NCBI RefSeq assembly: GCF_023221595.1
Contig: NZ_CP096568.1
Coordinates: 124,001-188,000, forward strand
Source of the DNA: Rhodococcus qingshengii JCM 15477
Lineage (GTDB): Bacteria; Actinomycetota; Actinomycetes; Mycobacteriales; Mycobacteriaceae
Reading direction: 5' to 3'
Length of the DNA stretch: 64,000 bases
In this document: piece after piece, positions 25,495 to 34,654 of the stretch
How positions within the stretch are numbered: the first letter of the stretch is position 1
Layout of the letters: every line of letters starts with the position of its first letter
Notes under the pieces: generated by a model
What the model was told of the DNA's origin: nothing
The model's database searches: none
The model's input: only the letters and a program-made list of their open reading frames with translations
Program-made: the position numbers and the translations under genes

Positions 25495-26941
25495 ACCTGA
25501 AGACCCACAACGGTGGGAAGTTCCATGCGATCGCTGCGGTGAGCACAGAGAATGTGTCGTCACCTGGCAGGGCCTCGGAGTGTGCGGTTACTGCTACCAA
25601 GCAGCCAAACGAACTCGAGGCGTATGCGCGTGCGGTCACGACGGGGTGTTGCCGGGAATCATCAACGGCCAGCAGGCGTGCCGCAAATGCGCGGGCATAA
25701 AACTCAACGTCGACTGCGTTGAGTGCGGCGCCGAGGAAGAACTGTACGCACAGGGATGCTGCTGGCGATGCGTCCTGAGGGCGACCGTCGACCGACTACT
25801 GACGAATCCAGAGACTGCTAGCATCAACGACGAACTGAAACCCTTTGCAGCTGCCCTGAAGTCGATGAAACGGGCCAACAGCGGTCTGACCTGGATCAAC
25901 CAGGAACATGTCACAGCGTTCCTCACCGAGCTGGCCCGCACACCGCTCGTTTCCCACGACGTCATCGACCAACTCCCCCGATCGCGCACCCGAGAATACG
26001 TCCGAGAACTCCTGGTCACCCACCAGATCCTGCCGCCCAGAGACGGACTACTCCACCGCTACATCGACTGGTCCGATGAAGCCCTCGACCGGCTGAAGTC
26101 GTCCGAGCACCGGGAAGTCGCGACCCGGTACATTCGTTGGCATCACCTGCGGCAGATGTATTGCATGGAGTCGGTGTCACACGGCACGTTCCTGCGGTCG
26201 AAGCAAACCGTTTCCGTCACAATCGAATTCCTCAACTGGCTCACCGACCGGGACATCTCGATCGACGATCTATCCCAAGCGGATCTGGACGCGTGGCAGG
26301 CCGAAGGCCCGAGCACGCGAGAGTTCGCCATCCGGTTCCTCGCGTGGGCAGTCAAGACAAAGCTGGTCGCTCGGGACCTTACAATGACACCACATCGTCG
26401 TGGTACAAGCTCTAAGATGAGCCCTGAGGCCCAGCAAGACGTCGTCGATGGCATTACATCAAACCAACCCGCACTGAATCCGCGAGATCGAGCCGCGGCG
26501 ATCCTGGTGCTCGTCTTCGGCCAACAGATCGACCGGGTCGTGAAACTCACCTGGGACCACGTCATAGTCTCAGACGAACTCGTGACCGTCACACTCGGCG
26601 ACATCGCCATCGCTCTTCCCGCACCGCTCGACGAACCATTCCGATATCTCGCCGGAGAACGAGACCTCGGGAACACCGCCGCCCACCCAAGTACGCGCTG
26701 GGTGTTCCGCGGCTATATCCCTGGCCAACACATCAACCCGGGCCACTTGCGGAACCGCCTGAAGTCGACGTTCGGCACCCGCGCCGCCCGGCTCGGCACC
26801 CTGCACGAACTCACCAAGCTCGCACCCGCCGCAATCCTCGCCGACACTCTCGGCTACTCCCCTGCCACCATCGAGCGACATGCGGTGGCGTCTGCAGCCA
26901 CATATGCCCGATACGTAGCGATGATTGACGCTGATGGCTAG
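25478..26941 (+). CDS. Zinc-ribbon protein with degenerate tyrosine-recombinase domain (trio B, third gene)
   Basis: The 487-residue protein starts at MARPRKPEDPQRW, chosen because it aligns with MPDRPRGRPR of the paralogue. Six Cys pairs occur in residues about 15-105 (CDRC, CGYC, CACG, CRKC, CVEC, CWRC). The shared middle motif is RWHHLRQMYC. The C-terminal domain keeps a box I-like Arg (GQQIDRVVKLTWD) but has GTLHELTKL in place of box II and LGYSPATIERHAVASA in place of LGH...Y, so the nucleophile Tyr is again His. Conservation of the same losses in both copies implies a selected, non-catalytic or differently catalytic role. Confidence 0.75.
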   Translation: MARPRKPEDPQRWEVPCDRCGEHRECVVTWQGLGVCGYCYQAAKRTRGVCACGHDGVLPGIINGQQACRKCAGIKLNVDCVECGAEEELYAQGCCWRCVLRATVDRLLTNPETASINDELKPFAAALKSMKRANSGLTWINQEHVTAFLTELARTPLVSHDVIDQLPRSRTREYVRELLVTHQILPPRDGLLHRYIDWSDEALDRLKSSEHREVATRYIRWHHLRQMYCMESVSHGTFLRSKQTVSVTIEFLNWLTDRDISIDDLSQADLDAWQAEGPSTREFAIRFLAWAVKTKLVARDLTMTPHRRGTSSKMSPEAQQDVVDGITSNQPALNPRDRAAAILVLVFGQQIDRVVKLTWDHVIVSDELVTVTLGDIAIALPAPLDEPFRYLAGERDLGNTAAHPSTRWVFRGYIPGQHINPGHLRNRLKSTFGTRAARLGTLHELTKLAPAAILADTLGYSPATIERHAVASAATYARYVAMIDADG

Positions 26942-27121
26942 GGTTGTGTAGCTCGAACTGCTTCTGCGGCCGATGCCGTTCATAAACTCGCGGTACTGAT
27001 ATGTCAGGCTACTATTGGCGGCCGGGATGGAGCTAAGAATGTCGAGAGAGAATCGCGGCAAACCTCGGACCAGAAAGACGACGAAACAACCTTCGATTCG
27101 CCTTTCTGGCAGGCTATGAGC

Positions 27122-27736
27122 ATGGCGATAACACTAGAAGACACTTTAGCTGCGATCAGCCTGCTGCAGAACACCGAGAAATGTGCTCGCATATCCGGGA
27201 CCGCCGAGTACCGACGGTGGCCCAAGAACGACATAGCGGGCCCGCCGAACCGCGTCGATACAGTGCACTTCTCCATCGACAACGAGCTCGGTTCATGGTC
27301 TCAGCGCGACACCAAGTCCGCGCAAACCCGCCGCTACTCCAGTGGCGCCGGACAGGAGCTGGTCGATGACGACGGGCAGCTCATCCCTCCCAAACCACCA
27401 TCAGGGTTCGACCACTGGCCTCTGCTCATCAAGATGATGACACCGAGTAGATTCCCGATCTGGGGGCGCCCGGGAGATAAGTGGAGAATGAAGGGCGCCG
27501 AGTCCACCGAGCACGGTTACCTCCTGCACCTCAACCGTGACACCTCCCCCGCAGAGGCGGAGCTGTACATCGACACCACTTTTTCGCTACCAATCCGCTG
27601 GACCGATACTCACCAAGTCAGGCCAGATCTCGGGGCGAAACAGGAGGTAGAGATCGTGGCCCTGCACATTCCTCCGGAATGGAAGCGTCTCACCGGTATG
27701 GACATGTCCGAGGAAGGTCAAGACATGGCAGGATAG
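27122..27736 (+). CDS. Hypothetical protein
   Basis: The 204-residue soluble protein (MAITLEDTLAAISLL) has no recognised domain. It contains VHFSIDNELGSWSQRDTKS, FDHWPLLIKMMTPSRFPIWG and a C-terminal ALHIPPEWKRLTGMD. No clear ribosome site precedes the ATG, and another ATG lies six bases upstream. It lies between the recombinase module and the IS21 element. Coding character is supported by amphipathic composition and low Arg/Pro bias only. Confidence 0.5.
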   Translation: MAITLEDTLAAISLLQNTEKCARISGTAEYRRWPKNDIAGPPNRVDTVHFSIDNELGSWSQRDTKSAQTRRYSSGAGQELVDDDGQLIPPKPPSGFDHWPLLIKMMTPSRFPIWGRPGDKWRMKGAESTEHGYLLHLNRDTSPAEAELYIDTTFSLPIRWTDTHQVRPDLGAKQEVEIVALHIPPEWKRLTGMDMSEEGQDMAG

Positions 27737-27743
27737 CCGAGCT

Positions 27744-28064
27744 TTGCACCAAGCGCACCTCGGCCTGGTCATCCACTTCATGTCTGATCGGGGTGACGCC
27801 TGCACGGCTTGGCTCCGGACGGCGCACAATGGTCCTGTGGGAGCGAAGAGCAACGAGGCGATGTTCCGCTTCATCCTGCCGGCTCAATTGAATGGGCCCG
27901 AACTCAGCGAGCAGATAAACGAGGCTGTACTCCGTAGGGCCCGCGATGCTGGAGCTGTCTCCATCGGCGACGTATATGTCAGCGGCACTATCCCTATCGG
28001 TGACGGCGCGTGCCAGTACTCGGTTCGAGTTCGGTTGTACTTCGGTGGCCCTGCCTTCGCTTGA
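27744..28064 (+). CDS. Hypothetical protein, possibly shorter
   Basis: The frame gives 106 residues. The second half looks coding (MFRFILPAQLNGPELSEQIN, VYVSGTIPIGDGACQYSVRV), so the true start may be the ATG at 27861. The first part is less convincing. It ends 89 bp before the IS21 element. No family recognised. Confidence 0.4.
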   Translation: MHQAHLGLVIHFMSDRGDACTAWLRTAHNGPVGAKSNEAMFRFILPAQLNGPELSEQINEAVLRRARDAGAVSIGDVYVSGTIPIGDGACQYSVRVRLYFGGPAFA

Positions 28065-28344
28065 GCCCCATTATTTCCCAGCCGGGCTCAACGACGTCGG
28101 GCCTCTGAGATAGGTGGTCTACTCGTCCTAGTTCAACACGTCCCGTTACCAGTTGTCGGCGGCCATGAAATTCTGCCCGGAGACGGCCACGAAACTGCCC
28201 GCTGGCGGACATGAAACCTGCCCGGTGGCGGTCATGGGATCTGCCCGACACGACGTCGTCTGCCTCACCGGCTCCGACGGTTGAGGCCCCTCCTCAGGTG
28301 CGATCGGCGGTGCTGAAGCGCCCGTCGCCCTGAGGAGGGACAAC

Positions 28345-29889
28345 TTGAAGTCTGCCGAGGAGATCATGGAAATCCTGGATGCCTACGACCTGACAGGGTC
28401 GTTGCGTGATGCCGGCGAGCTGGCCGGATGCTCGCACCACACGGTCAAGCACTACGTGGACCGCCGTGCTGCCGGGGGTGAGCTGGACAAGGCCGTGACT
28501 CGGCCGCAGTTGATCGATGAGTACCTGCCCAAGGTCGAGGAGTGGGTCGAGCGGTCCAAGGGCAAGGTCCGTGCCGACAGAGCGCACGAGAAGCTGCTCG
28601 CGATGGGCTACAAGGGTTCGGAGCGCACCACCCGTCGTGCGGTCGCATCGGTGAAGAAGTCATACCGGTCAGGACATGTGCGGGTCCACCGGCCCTGGGT
28701 CACCGAGCCGGGGATGTGGCTGCAGTACGACTACGGCGACGGACCTGTCGTCGACGGCGTCAAGACGGTTCTGTTCGTGGCGTGGCTGGCGTGGTCGCGG
28801 TTCCGGGTCGTGATCGCGCTGCGCGATAAGACCATGCCGTCCGTGTTCGCCGCGCTGGACCAGACCTTCCGCCGGTTGGGTGGGGTGCCGACCTACGTGC
28901 TGACCGACAACGAGAAGACCGTCACGACCGAGCACATCGCCGGGATCCCGGTCCGCAACGGACAGCTCGTCACCTTCGCCGAGCACTACTCGGTCGTGGT
29001 CCACACCTGTGTGCCGGCGGATCCGGCGTCCAAGGGCGGCACCGAGTCGTCGGTGAAGATCAGCAAGGCCGACCTGGTGCCCAAGGACACCAACCTGCGT
29101 GAGGAGTACGCGTCGTTTAGCGAGCTCGAGGAGGCGTGTGAGGCGTTCTGTCAGAAGGTCAACACCCGGGCTCACCGGACCACGAAGCGGCCACCGGTCG
29201 AGATGTTGGCCGAAGAGCGGACACGGCTACACCCGGTCCCGACACAGCCGCACACAGTCGCGTTCGGCACCACCCGGGTAGTGCCGGGCAACACGCCGAT
29301 GGTGATGTTCGAGTCCGGCCAGTACTCGGTGCCACACACCCTGCTCGGCGCCACGGTGTGGGTTCGTGCCCAAGGACTCGGCGACGGCGAGGAGGTCGTC
29401 ATCGTTCACGTCGGCGAGGACGGACCCGCCGAGGTCGCCCGCCACGCGCGCGCGACGCCGGGCACGCCGAGGATCAACGACGAGCACTTCCCACCGCAGC
29501 CGGAAGGTCCGTTGAACCGGCAGCCGCGAGCGAAGAACCCAGCGGAAGCCGAGTTCCTCGACCTGGGCGAGGGCGCCCGCCTGTGGCTGGTCGAGGCCGC
29601 TGCGGCGGGCACGCCGCGGATGAGGGTCAAGATGGCCGAAGCCCTCAGCCTGGCCAAGCTGTTCGACCCCGTCGAGGTCGACTGGGCACTCGGCCACGCC
29701 GCCGTCCACGGCCGGTTCGCCGAGGCCGATCTGTCCTCGATCCTCGACCACCACGCCCGGCAACCCGCTGTTGGCGAGCACCGTGCCGGCGAAGAACGGT
29801 CGCTGACCCAGGGCACCGCCGGATGGGCACGTCTCGGCCAGCACGACAGCCAGCACGACAGCCGCGAGGGGAACGAGGTGACCCGATGA
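28345..29889 (+). CDS. istA: IS21-family transposase IstA
   Basis: The 514-residue transposase starts at TTG, four bases after a strong GAGGAGGGA. The N-terminal HTH (GSLRDAGELAGCSHHTVKHY) precedes an rve/DDE integrase core with the Asp residues in LQYDYGDGPVVDG and TYVLTDNEKT and the Glu in GGTESSVKISKAD. A C-terminal beta domain follows (SGQYSVPHTLLGATVWVRA). It cuts and joins element ends with help from IstB. The stop overlaps the istB start (ATGA). Confidence 0.95.
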   Translation: MKSAEEIMEILDAYDLTGSLRDAGELAGCSHHTVKHYVDRRAAGGELDKAVTRPQLIDEYLPKVEEWVERSKGKVRADRAHEKLLAMGYKGSERTTRRAVASVKKSYRSGHVRVHRPWVTEPGMWLQYDYGDGPVVDGVKTVLFVAWLAWSRFRVVIALRDKTMPSVFAALDQTFRRLGGVPTYVLTDNEKTVTTEHIAGIPVRNGQLVTFAEHYSVVVHTCVPADPASKGGTESSVKISKADLVPKDTNLREEYASFSELEEACEAFCQKVNTRAHRTTKRPPVEMLAEERTRLHPVPTQPHTVAFGTTRVVPGNTPMVMFESGQYSVPHTLLGATVWVRAQGLGDGEEVVIVHVGEDGPAEVARHARATPGTPRINDEHFPPQPEGPLNRQPRAKNPAEAEFLDLGEGARLWLVEAAAAGTPRMRVKMAEALSLAKLFDPVEVDWALGHAAVHGRFAEADLSSILDHHARQPAVGEHRAGEERSLTQGTAGWARLGQHDSQHDSREGNEVTR

Positions 29890-30680
29890 CGACCAAGACC
29901 ACCACACCATCGATGGCGTCCGCGCCGCCGTTGCCGGCCGAGTTGGAGGACCTCTTGCGGCGGCTTCGGCTGCCCCACATCCGTCGCCACGCACCGGAGG
30001 TCGTCGCGACCGCGAAGGCCCAACGCTGGGAGCCCGCCGAGGTGCTCAAGGCTCTGTTCGCCGAGGAGGTCGCCGGAAGGGAACGCTCCGCACTGGCCAC
30101 CCGCAGGGCGGCTGCGGGGTTCCCGACCGGGAAGACGTTCGATGCGTGGCAGCCCGAGGCATCCTCGATCCCGGCACCGACCCAGCAGGCACTCCGCACC
30201 CTGGAATGGGTCCACCGTCGGGAAAACCTCGTCGTGTGCGGGCCGTCGGGGACCGGGAAGACGTTCCTACTGGAGGCACTCGGTCACCAAGCCGTCGAGG
30301 CCGGGTTGAAGGTCGCCTGGTTCACCCTGGAAGACCTCGGGGTCCTGCTGCGCCGCCATCGTGCCGACGACACGGTGTCCAAGGCCATCGCCCGTGTGCT
30401 GCGCGCCGATCTCGTTGTCGTCGACGACATCGGCCTGTTGCCGGTCGCCCAGGATGCCGCCGAGGGGCTCTACCGGCTCGTCGACGCCGCCTACGAGAAG
30501 CGGTCGGTCGCGATCAGCTCGAACCTGCACCCGTCCGGGTTCGACGAGCTGATGCCCAAGACGCTGGCGACCGCCACCGTCGACCGGCTACTGCACCACG
30601 CCCACGTGTGCCAGACCAGCGGAGACTCCGTGCGACTTACCCAGGCACTCGCCGGCCGAGGGGTGAGTCCCTTGAGCTGA
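29886..30680 (+). CDS. istB: IS21-family helper ATPase IstB
   Basis: The 264-residue AAA+ protein has a helical N-terminal domain, Walker A VCGPSGTGKTFLL (about residue 117), Walker B LVVVDDIGLLP (about 172) and a sensor I-like VAISSNLH. IstB controls target selection and transposase assembly. It is translationally coupled to istA. Confidence 0.95.
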   Translation: MTTKTTTPSMASAPPLPAELEDLLRRLRLPHIRRHAPEVVATAKAQRWEPAEVLKALFAEEVAGRERSALATRRAAAGFPTGKTFDAWQPEASSIPAPTQQALRTLEWVHRRENLVVCGPSGTGKTFLLEALGHQAVEAGLKVAWFTLEDLGVLLRRHRADDTVSKAIARVLRADLVVVDDIGLLPVAQDAAEGLYRLVDAAYEKRSVAISSNLHPSGFDELMPKTLATATVDRLLHHAHVCQTSGDSVRLTQALAGRGVSPLS

Positions 30681-30806
30681 GTGCTCTGGTCGGTGGTGGC
30701 CGCAAGCCCACTGGGCAGATCCCATGGCCACCACCGGGCAGTTCTCGTGACCGTCAGCGGGCAGGTCTCACGACCGCCCCTGGGCAGTTCCTACTGTCCC
30801 TTGACA

Positions 30807-31142
30807 CGGCGCCAGCGTCAGCTACGAACCGACCTCCAACCCCCCGGGGGAAACGGGGAGGGGGAACGGGCCTTGGGCTCGTGGCGAGTCGCAGCAGCCA
30901 AAGCTCAGCGAATCGGCCACGGGCCGAAGCCGGGCGCGGGCCGACGGATCCCTGCGGTGGGTGCCTATAGGGTGTGCCCGCGCGGACTCGCCAGCCTGCA
31001 GAAGTGGACTACGCCCTCGTGCGGCGTCGGTGGGGCCCACGTCGGCGCGTGTATCGGGTGCGAATCGTGGCCCGGCTCAGCGCCGGTATCCCGGCGTGTG
31101 GTGTCGGGACGATCGGCCCCGTCGGACGAGCGGTGCTCCTCT
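30807..31142. other. Intergenic region, no gene seen
   Basis: The stretch is GC-rich with long Arg/Pro-rich open frames on both strands and no ribosome sites. It starts directly at the right end of IS21 copy 1 with no target duplication and includes a C-run/G-run hairpin (CCCCCCGGGGGAAACGGGGAGG). Nothing functional could be supported. Confidence 0.4.
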
Positions 31143-32426
31143 TCAGTCGCGGGCTTGGCCGCGCCTCGCCCGGAGCTCGTTGATCTTCGCTCCCAGGTTG
31201 CCGAGGTCGTCGGCAGCGCGTGCTGGGGGCGAGGAGAGGTCCGTGGTGCGGCCCGTCCGGATCCAATGTTCGGCAGCCACAGGATCCTTGGTGAGGTCGC
31301 GGACATAGTCGGCGAGCATGGGAATCGCCCATTCCACGACGCCGCGGGTTTCGCCGCTGATCAAGGCGCGATCGATGAGGCGCTCGCGGTACTTGTTGGC
31401 GTAGTCGGGCGCTACCTCTAACCGCTGCGCTACCTTCCGGGTCGAACTGACCTCATCATGGTCTTGGGCCATCGCAGCCAGATACCGCCGGTCGTTGGCG
31501 CTTAGCGGTTTCATCGCCTCATCGAGGACCTGCCGTCGCAGATCGCGGAGGGCTTCGTCGAGTCCTGCCTGCACGTCGACGACCTCGAGCCTCGGAGCCC
31601 CGGCGTCCGCGTGACGCCACGTGTGGTAGCCGACCAACTGGACCATGTACGGGTATCCGTGCGACTCAACCACCGCCAGTGCCAGCGCGTCGTCGGAGAT
31701 CGCCCACGTGGCGTCAATCGGGTCACGAAACGCACGCGCGGTATCAGCGTCCGACAAGCTGCCCAGGTCGACCCGCACGGAGCGGCGCAAGAAGGTCAAC
31801 GGGGAAGGGTCCTTCTCATCCTCGACCTGGAGCAGCGCGGTCATGCTGCCCGGGAGACCGGCTGCCGCGAACGCGACCTGGCGCCGCTCCCGCACCGCGT
31901 GCTGCAGGGTCGTCGTCACCGCCTCGAGCTCGTCGTAGACCCCCTTGTGGATCTCGTCCAACGTGATCAGGACTCCGCCGCCGGTGTCGCGCAAGATGTC
32001 TGTCAGATCCTCCAGCTGGGATCGCAGCGTCGGCACGGGGGTGTGCTTGTTGCTGACCTCGCGGCCAACGCCGCCCGCCGACAGCGGGAGGTCGAGGTTG
32101 GTGACGTGAGACGTGGTCGGTCGAGGGTCGTGATCACGTAGCAAACGCGGCAGCCTGTCGTTGGCGATCCGGTCGACGAGACCCTTCGTCGCGGTCTCCG
32201 AGATCACCAACCACCCCTTCGGGCCCGCGATGTCCTCCAACGCGTTCAACGTCACGGTCTTCCCCGTGCCGCGCTGCCCGACCAGCAGCAGGATCCGCCC
32301 GTAGGCGCCCGGGCCGGAGTCCAGGGCCTCACCGAACAGCTCAAGGTGGTGGTCACTCTCCACCAGCTTCGGAGGGCTGCTGCCGAAGCCGGGGCGGAAC
32401 GGATTCGCCCTGCGGTCACGCGTCAT
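31143..32426 (-). CDS. AAA+ ATPase with C-terminal winged-helix-like domain
   Basis: The 427-residue protein resembles Cdc6/Orc1- and MNS-type P-loop ATPases. It has Walker A LLVGQRGTGKTVTLNAL (about residues 47-62), Walker B GVLITLDEIHKG (about 150-160), an Arg finger candidate in FLRRSVRVDLGSL, and a C-terminal winged-helix-like region (DEVSSTRKVAQRLEVAPDYA, then YRERLIDRALI). Such proteins on actinobacterial mobile elements may act in replication, partition or stress sensing; which applies is unknown. Two perfect 20-bp repeats lie immediately upstream and suggest self-regulation. Confidence 0.8.
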   Translation of the reverse strand: MTRDRRANPFRPGFGSSPPKLVESDHHLELFGEALDSGPGAYGRILLLVGQRGTGKTVTLNALEDIAGPKGWLVISETATKGLVDRIANDRLPRLLRDHDPRPTTSHVTNLDLPLSAGGVGREVSNKHTPVPTLRSQLEDLTDILRDTGGGVLITLDEIHKGVYDELEAVTTTLQHAVRERRQVAFAAAGLPGSMTALLQVEDEKDPSPLTFLRRSVRVDLGSLSDADTARAFRDPIDATWAISDDALALAVVESHGYPYMVQLVGYHTWRHADAGAPRLEVVDVQAGLDEALRDLRRQVLDEAMKPLSANDRRYLAAMAQDHDEVSSTRKVAQRLEVAPDYANKYRERLIDRALISGETRGVVEWAIPMLADYVRDLTKDPVAAEHWIRTGRTTDLSSPPARAADDLGNLGAKINELRARRGQARD

Positions 32427-32437
32427 GTTTCAACACC

Positions 32438-32510
32438 TACTAGTCGTTTCATTGCTTCCTAAACCAGCTCGGCAAGGGCAATTCAATGCATACTAGTCGT
32501 TTCATTGCTT
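32438..32510 (-). promoter_or_regulatory. Perfect 20-bp direct repeat upstream of the ATPase gene
   Basis: TACTAGTCGTTTCATTGCTT occurs at 32438-32457 and 32491-32510, 53 bp apart (five helical turns), just before the ATPase ATG at 32426. The spacing on one DNA face points to an operator for a dimeric regulator, perhaps the ATPase itself, or to iteron-like sites. Seen directly; function inferred. Confidence 0.6.
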
Positions 32511-32515
32511 TCCAG

Positions 32516-32860
32516 TTAGGGGCAGACCGCGGCGACCCCGCGACGCAGGAGCCTGCGCGCGGAGTCGAGACGGAGGCTGCGCTGAAGCACCTGCGATGTT
32601 TCAAGCAGGGCAGTGAGGCGCTGCTCGAGGTCGGCCAGCCCGGACCGCAGGTCGCCGACCTGCACGGGGACGTAGCCGGCGGGTCGGCGTTGGCCGAAGT
32701 CGGTGAGTTCGGCGCGGGCCATACCTAGGAACGGCAGCACCGTGGAGTGCTCGTCCTGTCCGGTCGCGTCCTCGAGCGCGGCGAGCAGCGAGACCGCGTA
32801 GGCGAAGTCCGGGGCCGCGTCGTACACGTCACCAGAACGAGCAGTGGTGGGAACAGCCAT
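32516..32860 (-). CDS. Hypothetical protein of actinobacterial mobile-element backbone
   Basis: The 114-residue protein (MAVPTTARSGDVYDAAPDFA) is preceded by CGAAAGGACACACGTG as ribosome site. It is helical, with LRSGLADLEQRLTALLETSQ as a likely coiled coil and a basic C-terminus. The position upstream of the ATPase and downstream of another small gene on the same strand suggests an operon. Function unknown. Confidence 0.65.
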   Translation of the reverse strand: MAVPTTARSGDVYDAAPDFAYAVSLLAALEDATGQDEHSTVLPFLGMARAELTDFGQRRPAGYVPVQVGDLRSGLADLEQRLTALLETSQVLQRSLRLDSARRLLRRGVAAVCP

Positions 32861-32904
32861 CACGTGTGTCCTTTCGAGAGAGGTCGGTAGCAGGCGGGAC
32901 CCCG

Positions 32905-33111
32905 CTACCCAGTGGAACAGAACAGGCGAGCACGGTGCACCCGGCAGTCCTGAACCGGTGGACAGCAGCTGCGCGGGATGAAATTCGCCTTCCGCTCCAC
33001 CGTCTGCCCCAGGTAGATGTCGAAGCTCGACTCGGTGAAATACCGGTACACCTGAACGGACCACAGCGCCAGCTGATCTGAGTCGTCAACGCTCGCACGC
33101 CGTCGCGCCAC
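32905..33111 (-). CDS. 68-residue small protein
   Basis: A GTG at 33111 follows TTGGAGGTGCCAGGC, a good ribosome site. The frame contains a protein-like core (LALWSVQVYRYFTESSFDIY, then LGQTVERKANFIPRSCCP) and five cysteines near the C-terminus. It lies inside a much longer antisense open frame of the DUF1173 gene, of which only this end looks coding. No family recognised. Confidence 0.5.
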   Translation of the reverse strand: MARRRASVDDSDQLALWSVQVYRYFTESSFDIYLGQTVERKANFIPRSCCPPVQDCRVHRARLFCSTG

Positions 33112-33300
33112 GCCTGGCACCTCCAACCCTTTGGAGGACGTCGGCCGTAGCACCAGCCCAGGGCTCACCCCCGCCCTCACCACGAAAGGCAGCCACCGGG
33201 GTCGCGGATCGGACACCTCGGCGAGAAATTTTGTGGAACGCAAACCACCGGACGTGCGCGAGGCGTCCGATCCGCGCAGTGGCTCGTTGCCTTTCCGGGC

Positions 33301-34584
33301 ATGACCACTACACAGAGCCCAGCCCCGGGCCGGGCAGACCCGACCGGCGAGCATGCCAGTGACCGGCGGACCTTCGAGCTCTACGGACACCGGATCACCC
33401 AAACCAACAATCCCGATGCGCAGCAGCTCCTCGCGGCCGCGCACACCGAGCGGGTCCGGCCCCTGTGCATGTGCCGCAACGACGGGGTCGCCATGTACGT
33501 CGCCAAGGTCGGACCCGAGAAATACGTCATCAAGCGGATGCCCGACTCCGGTCTCGAGCACGCGCACCGCTGCGCCTCCTACCTGCCGCCCGACGAGCTC
33601 TCCGGGCTCGGGCAGGTCCTCGGCAGCGCGATCACCGAGGAAGCCGACTGCGGCCTGACCGCCATCGAGCTCGGGTTCCGCATGTCCAAGGCCGAGCGAG
33701 CAGCCCCGACCGGTGCAGGCGGCGGGGGAGTGTCCGACTCCGTGGCCGCGGACCCGAACCGGCTGACCCTCCGCGCGGTCCTGCACTACCTGTGGCAAGA
33801 AGCCGACCTCGCGACCTGGTCGCCCGGCATGGGCGGCAAGCGCAACTGGCGGGTCGTGTCGTGGTACCTGCGCCAGGCCGCCCGCGGAAAGTTCACCAAG
33901 GGCAAGCCGCTCGCCACCAGGTTGTACATCCCCGAGCCTTTCAACGTCGAGAAGAAGACTGAGATCGCCGCCCGGCGGCTCTCGGCCTGGGCGCCGATGC
34001 AGCAGCACGGCTCGGCCCAGCAGTTCATGATGCTCATCGGTGAGCTCAAGGCCATCGACCCAGCCCGGTTCGGGCACAAGCTGGTCATCAAGCACCTGCC
34101 CGACGCGCCGCTCACGGTCGACGACACGCTCCTGGCCCGCCTCAACAAGCGGTTCGGTGACGAGATGGAGCTGTGGCAGACCGACGACGAGGGCCACCTG
34201 ATCGTCATCGCGACCTTCTCCGTCAGCCGGGCCGGCCTCGCCACCGCGGAGGAGATCTCGCTGGTCATGACCGACCGCAACTGGCTGCCGTATGAGTCGC
34301 TGTTCGACAAGCTGCTGGTCGACACCGCGCTCGATGCACGCCGCCGGTTCACCAAGTCGCTGCGGTACAACCTCGCCCCCGATGTGCCCATGGCCTCCCT
34401 GGTTCTCACGGACACTGAGACACCCACTGCCGCGTTCCTGCTCACCAGGGACGACAACCGCGAAGCGGTCGCGGAGATCGCCACCGGCATCGACGTCTGG
34501 ACGTGGGTCATCACCGAGGACATGCCGGCCCTCCCGCCGGCGGTCGACCATCGGCTTACCCTGCCCAGCAACGAGCACTACTGA
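33301..34584 (+). CDS. DUF1173 family protein
   Basis: The 427-residue protein carries the DUF1173 hallmarks: RPLCMCRNDGVAMYVAKVG, YVIKRMPDSGLEHAHRC with conserved Cys and His residues, YLPPDELSGLGQVLGSAI, and LGFRMSK. It also has the later TLRAVLHYLWQEADLATWSP and KRNWRVVSWYLRQAA. The paired CMC and HRC suggest a metal site. The family is common on plasmids and integrative elements of actinobacteria and proteobacteria; biochemical role unknown. It is the only plus-strand gene of this backbone segment besides the excisionases. Confidence 0.9.
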   Translation: MTTTQSPAPGRADPTGEHASDRRTFELYGHRITQTNNPDAQQLLAAAHTERVRPLCMCRNDGVAMYVAKVGPEKYVIKRMPDSGLEHAHRCASYLPPDELSGLGQVLGSAITEEADCGLTAIELGFRMSKAERAAPTGAGGGGVSDSVAADPNRLTLRAVLHYLWQEADLATWSPGMGGKRNWRVVSWYLRQAARGKFTKGKPLATRLYIPEPFNVEKKTEIAARRLSAWAPMQQHGSAQQFMMLIGELKAIDPARFGHKLVIKHLPDAPLTVDDTLLARLNKRFGDEMELWQTDDEGHLIVIATFSVSRAGLATAEEISLVMTDRNWLPYESLFDKLLVDTALDARRRFTKSLRYNLAPDVPMASLVLTDTETPTAAFLLTRDDNREAVAEIATGIDVWTWVITEDMPALPPAVDHRLTLPSNEHY

Positions 34585-34654
34585 GCAGCGTCATGGTGGT
34601 CATCGACGCCATGCCGCCCCGGGGGTCCGGGAACAGCCGTAGGCCAGCAGGCCT

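Larger units (their letters stand above)
28154..30806 (+). mobile_element. IS21-family insertion sequence, complete copy (copy 1)
   Basis: The element is 2653 bp. The left end TGTCGGCGGCCATGAAATTC and the inverted right end TGTCAAGGGACAGTAGGAAC are both followed at base 21 by TGCCC, giving 25-bp imperfect ends. Each end has further internal repeats of the type CGGYCAYGAAAYTGCCC, the multiple transposase-binding sites known for IS21. The left flank ends in CCAGT (28149-28153). The right flank begins CGGCGCC and does not match, so this copy lacks its own target duplication. The same CCAGT follows the outer end of copy 2 at 62026. Confidence 0.9.
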
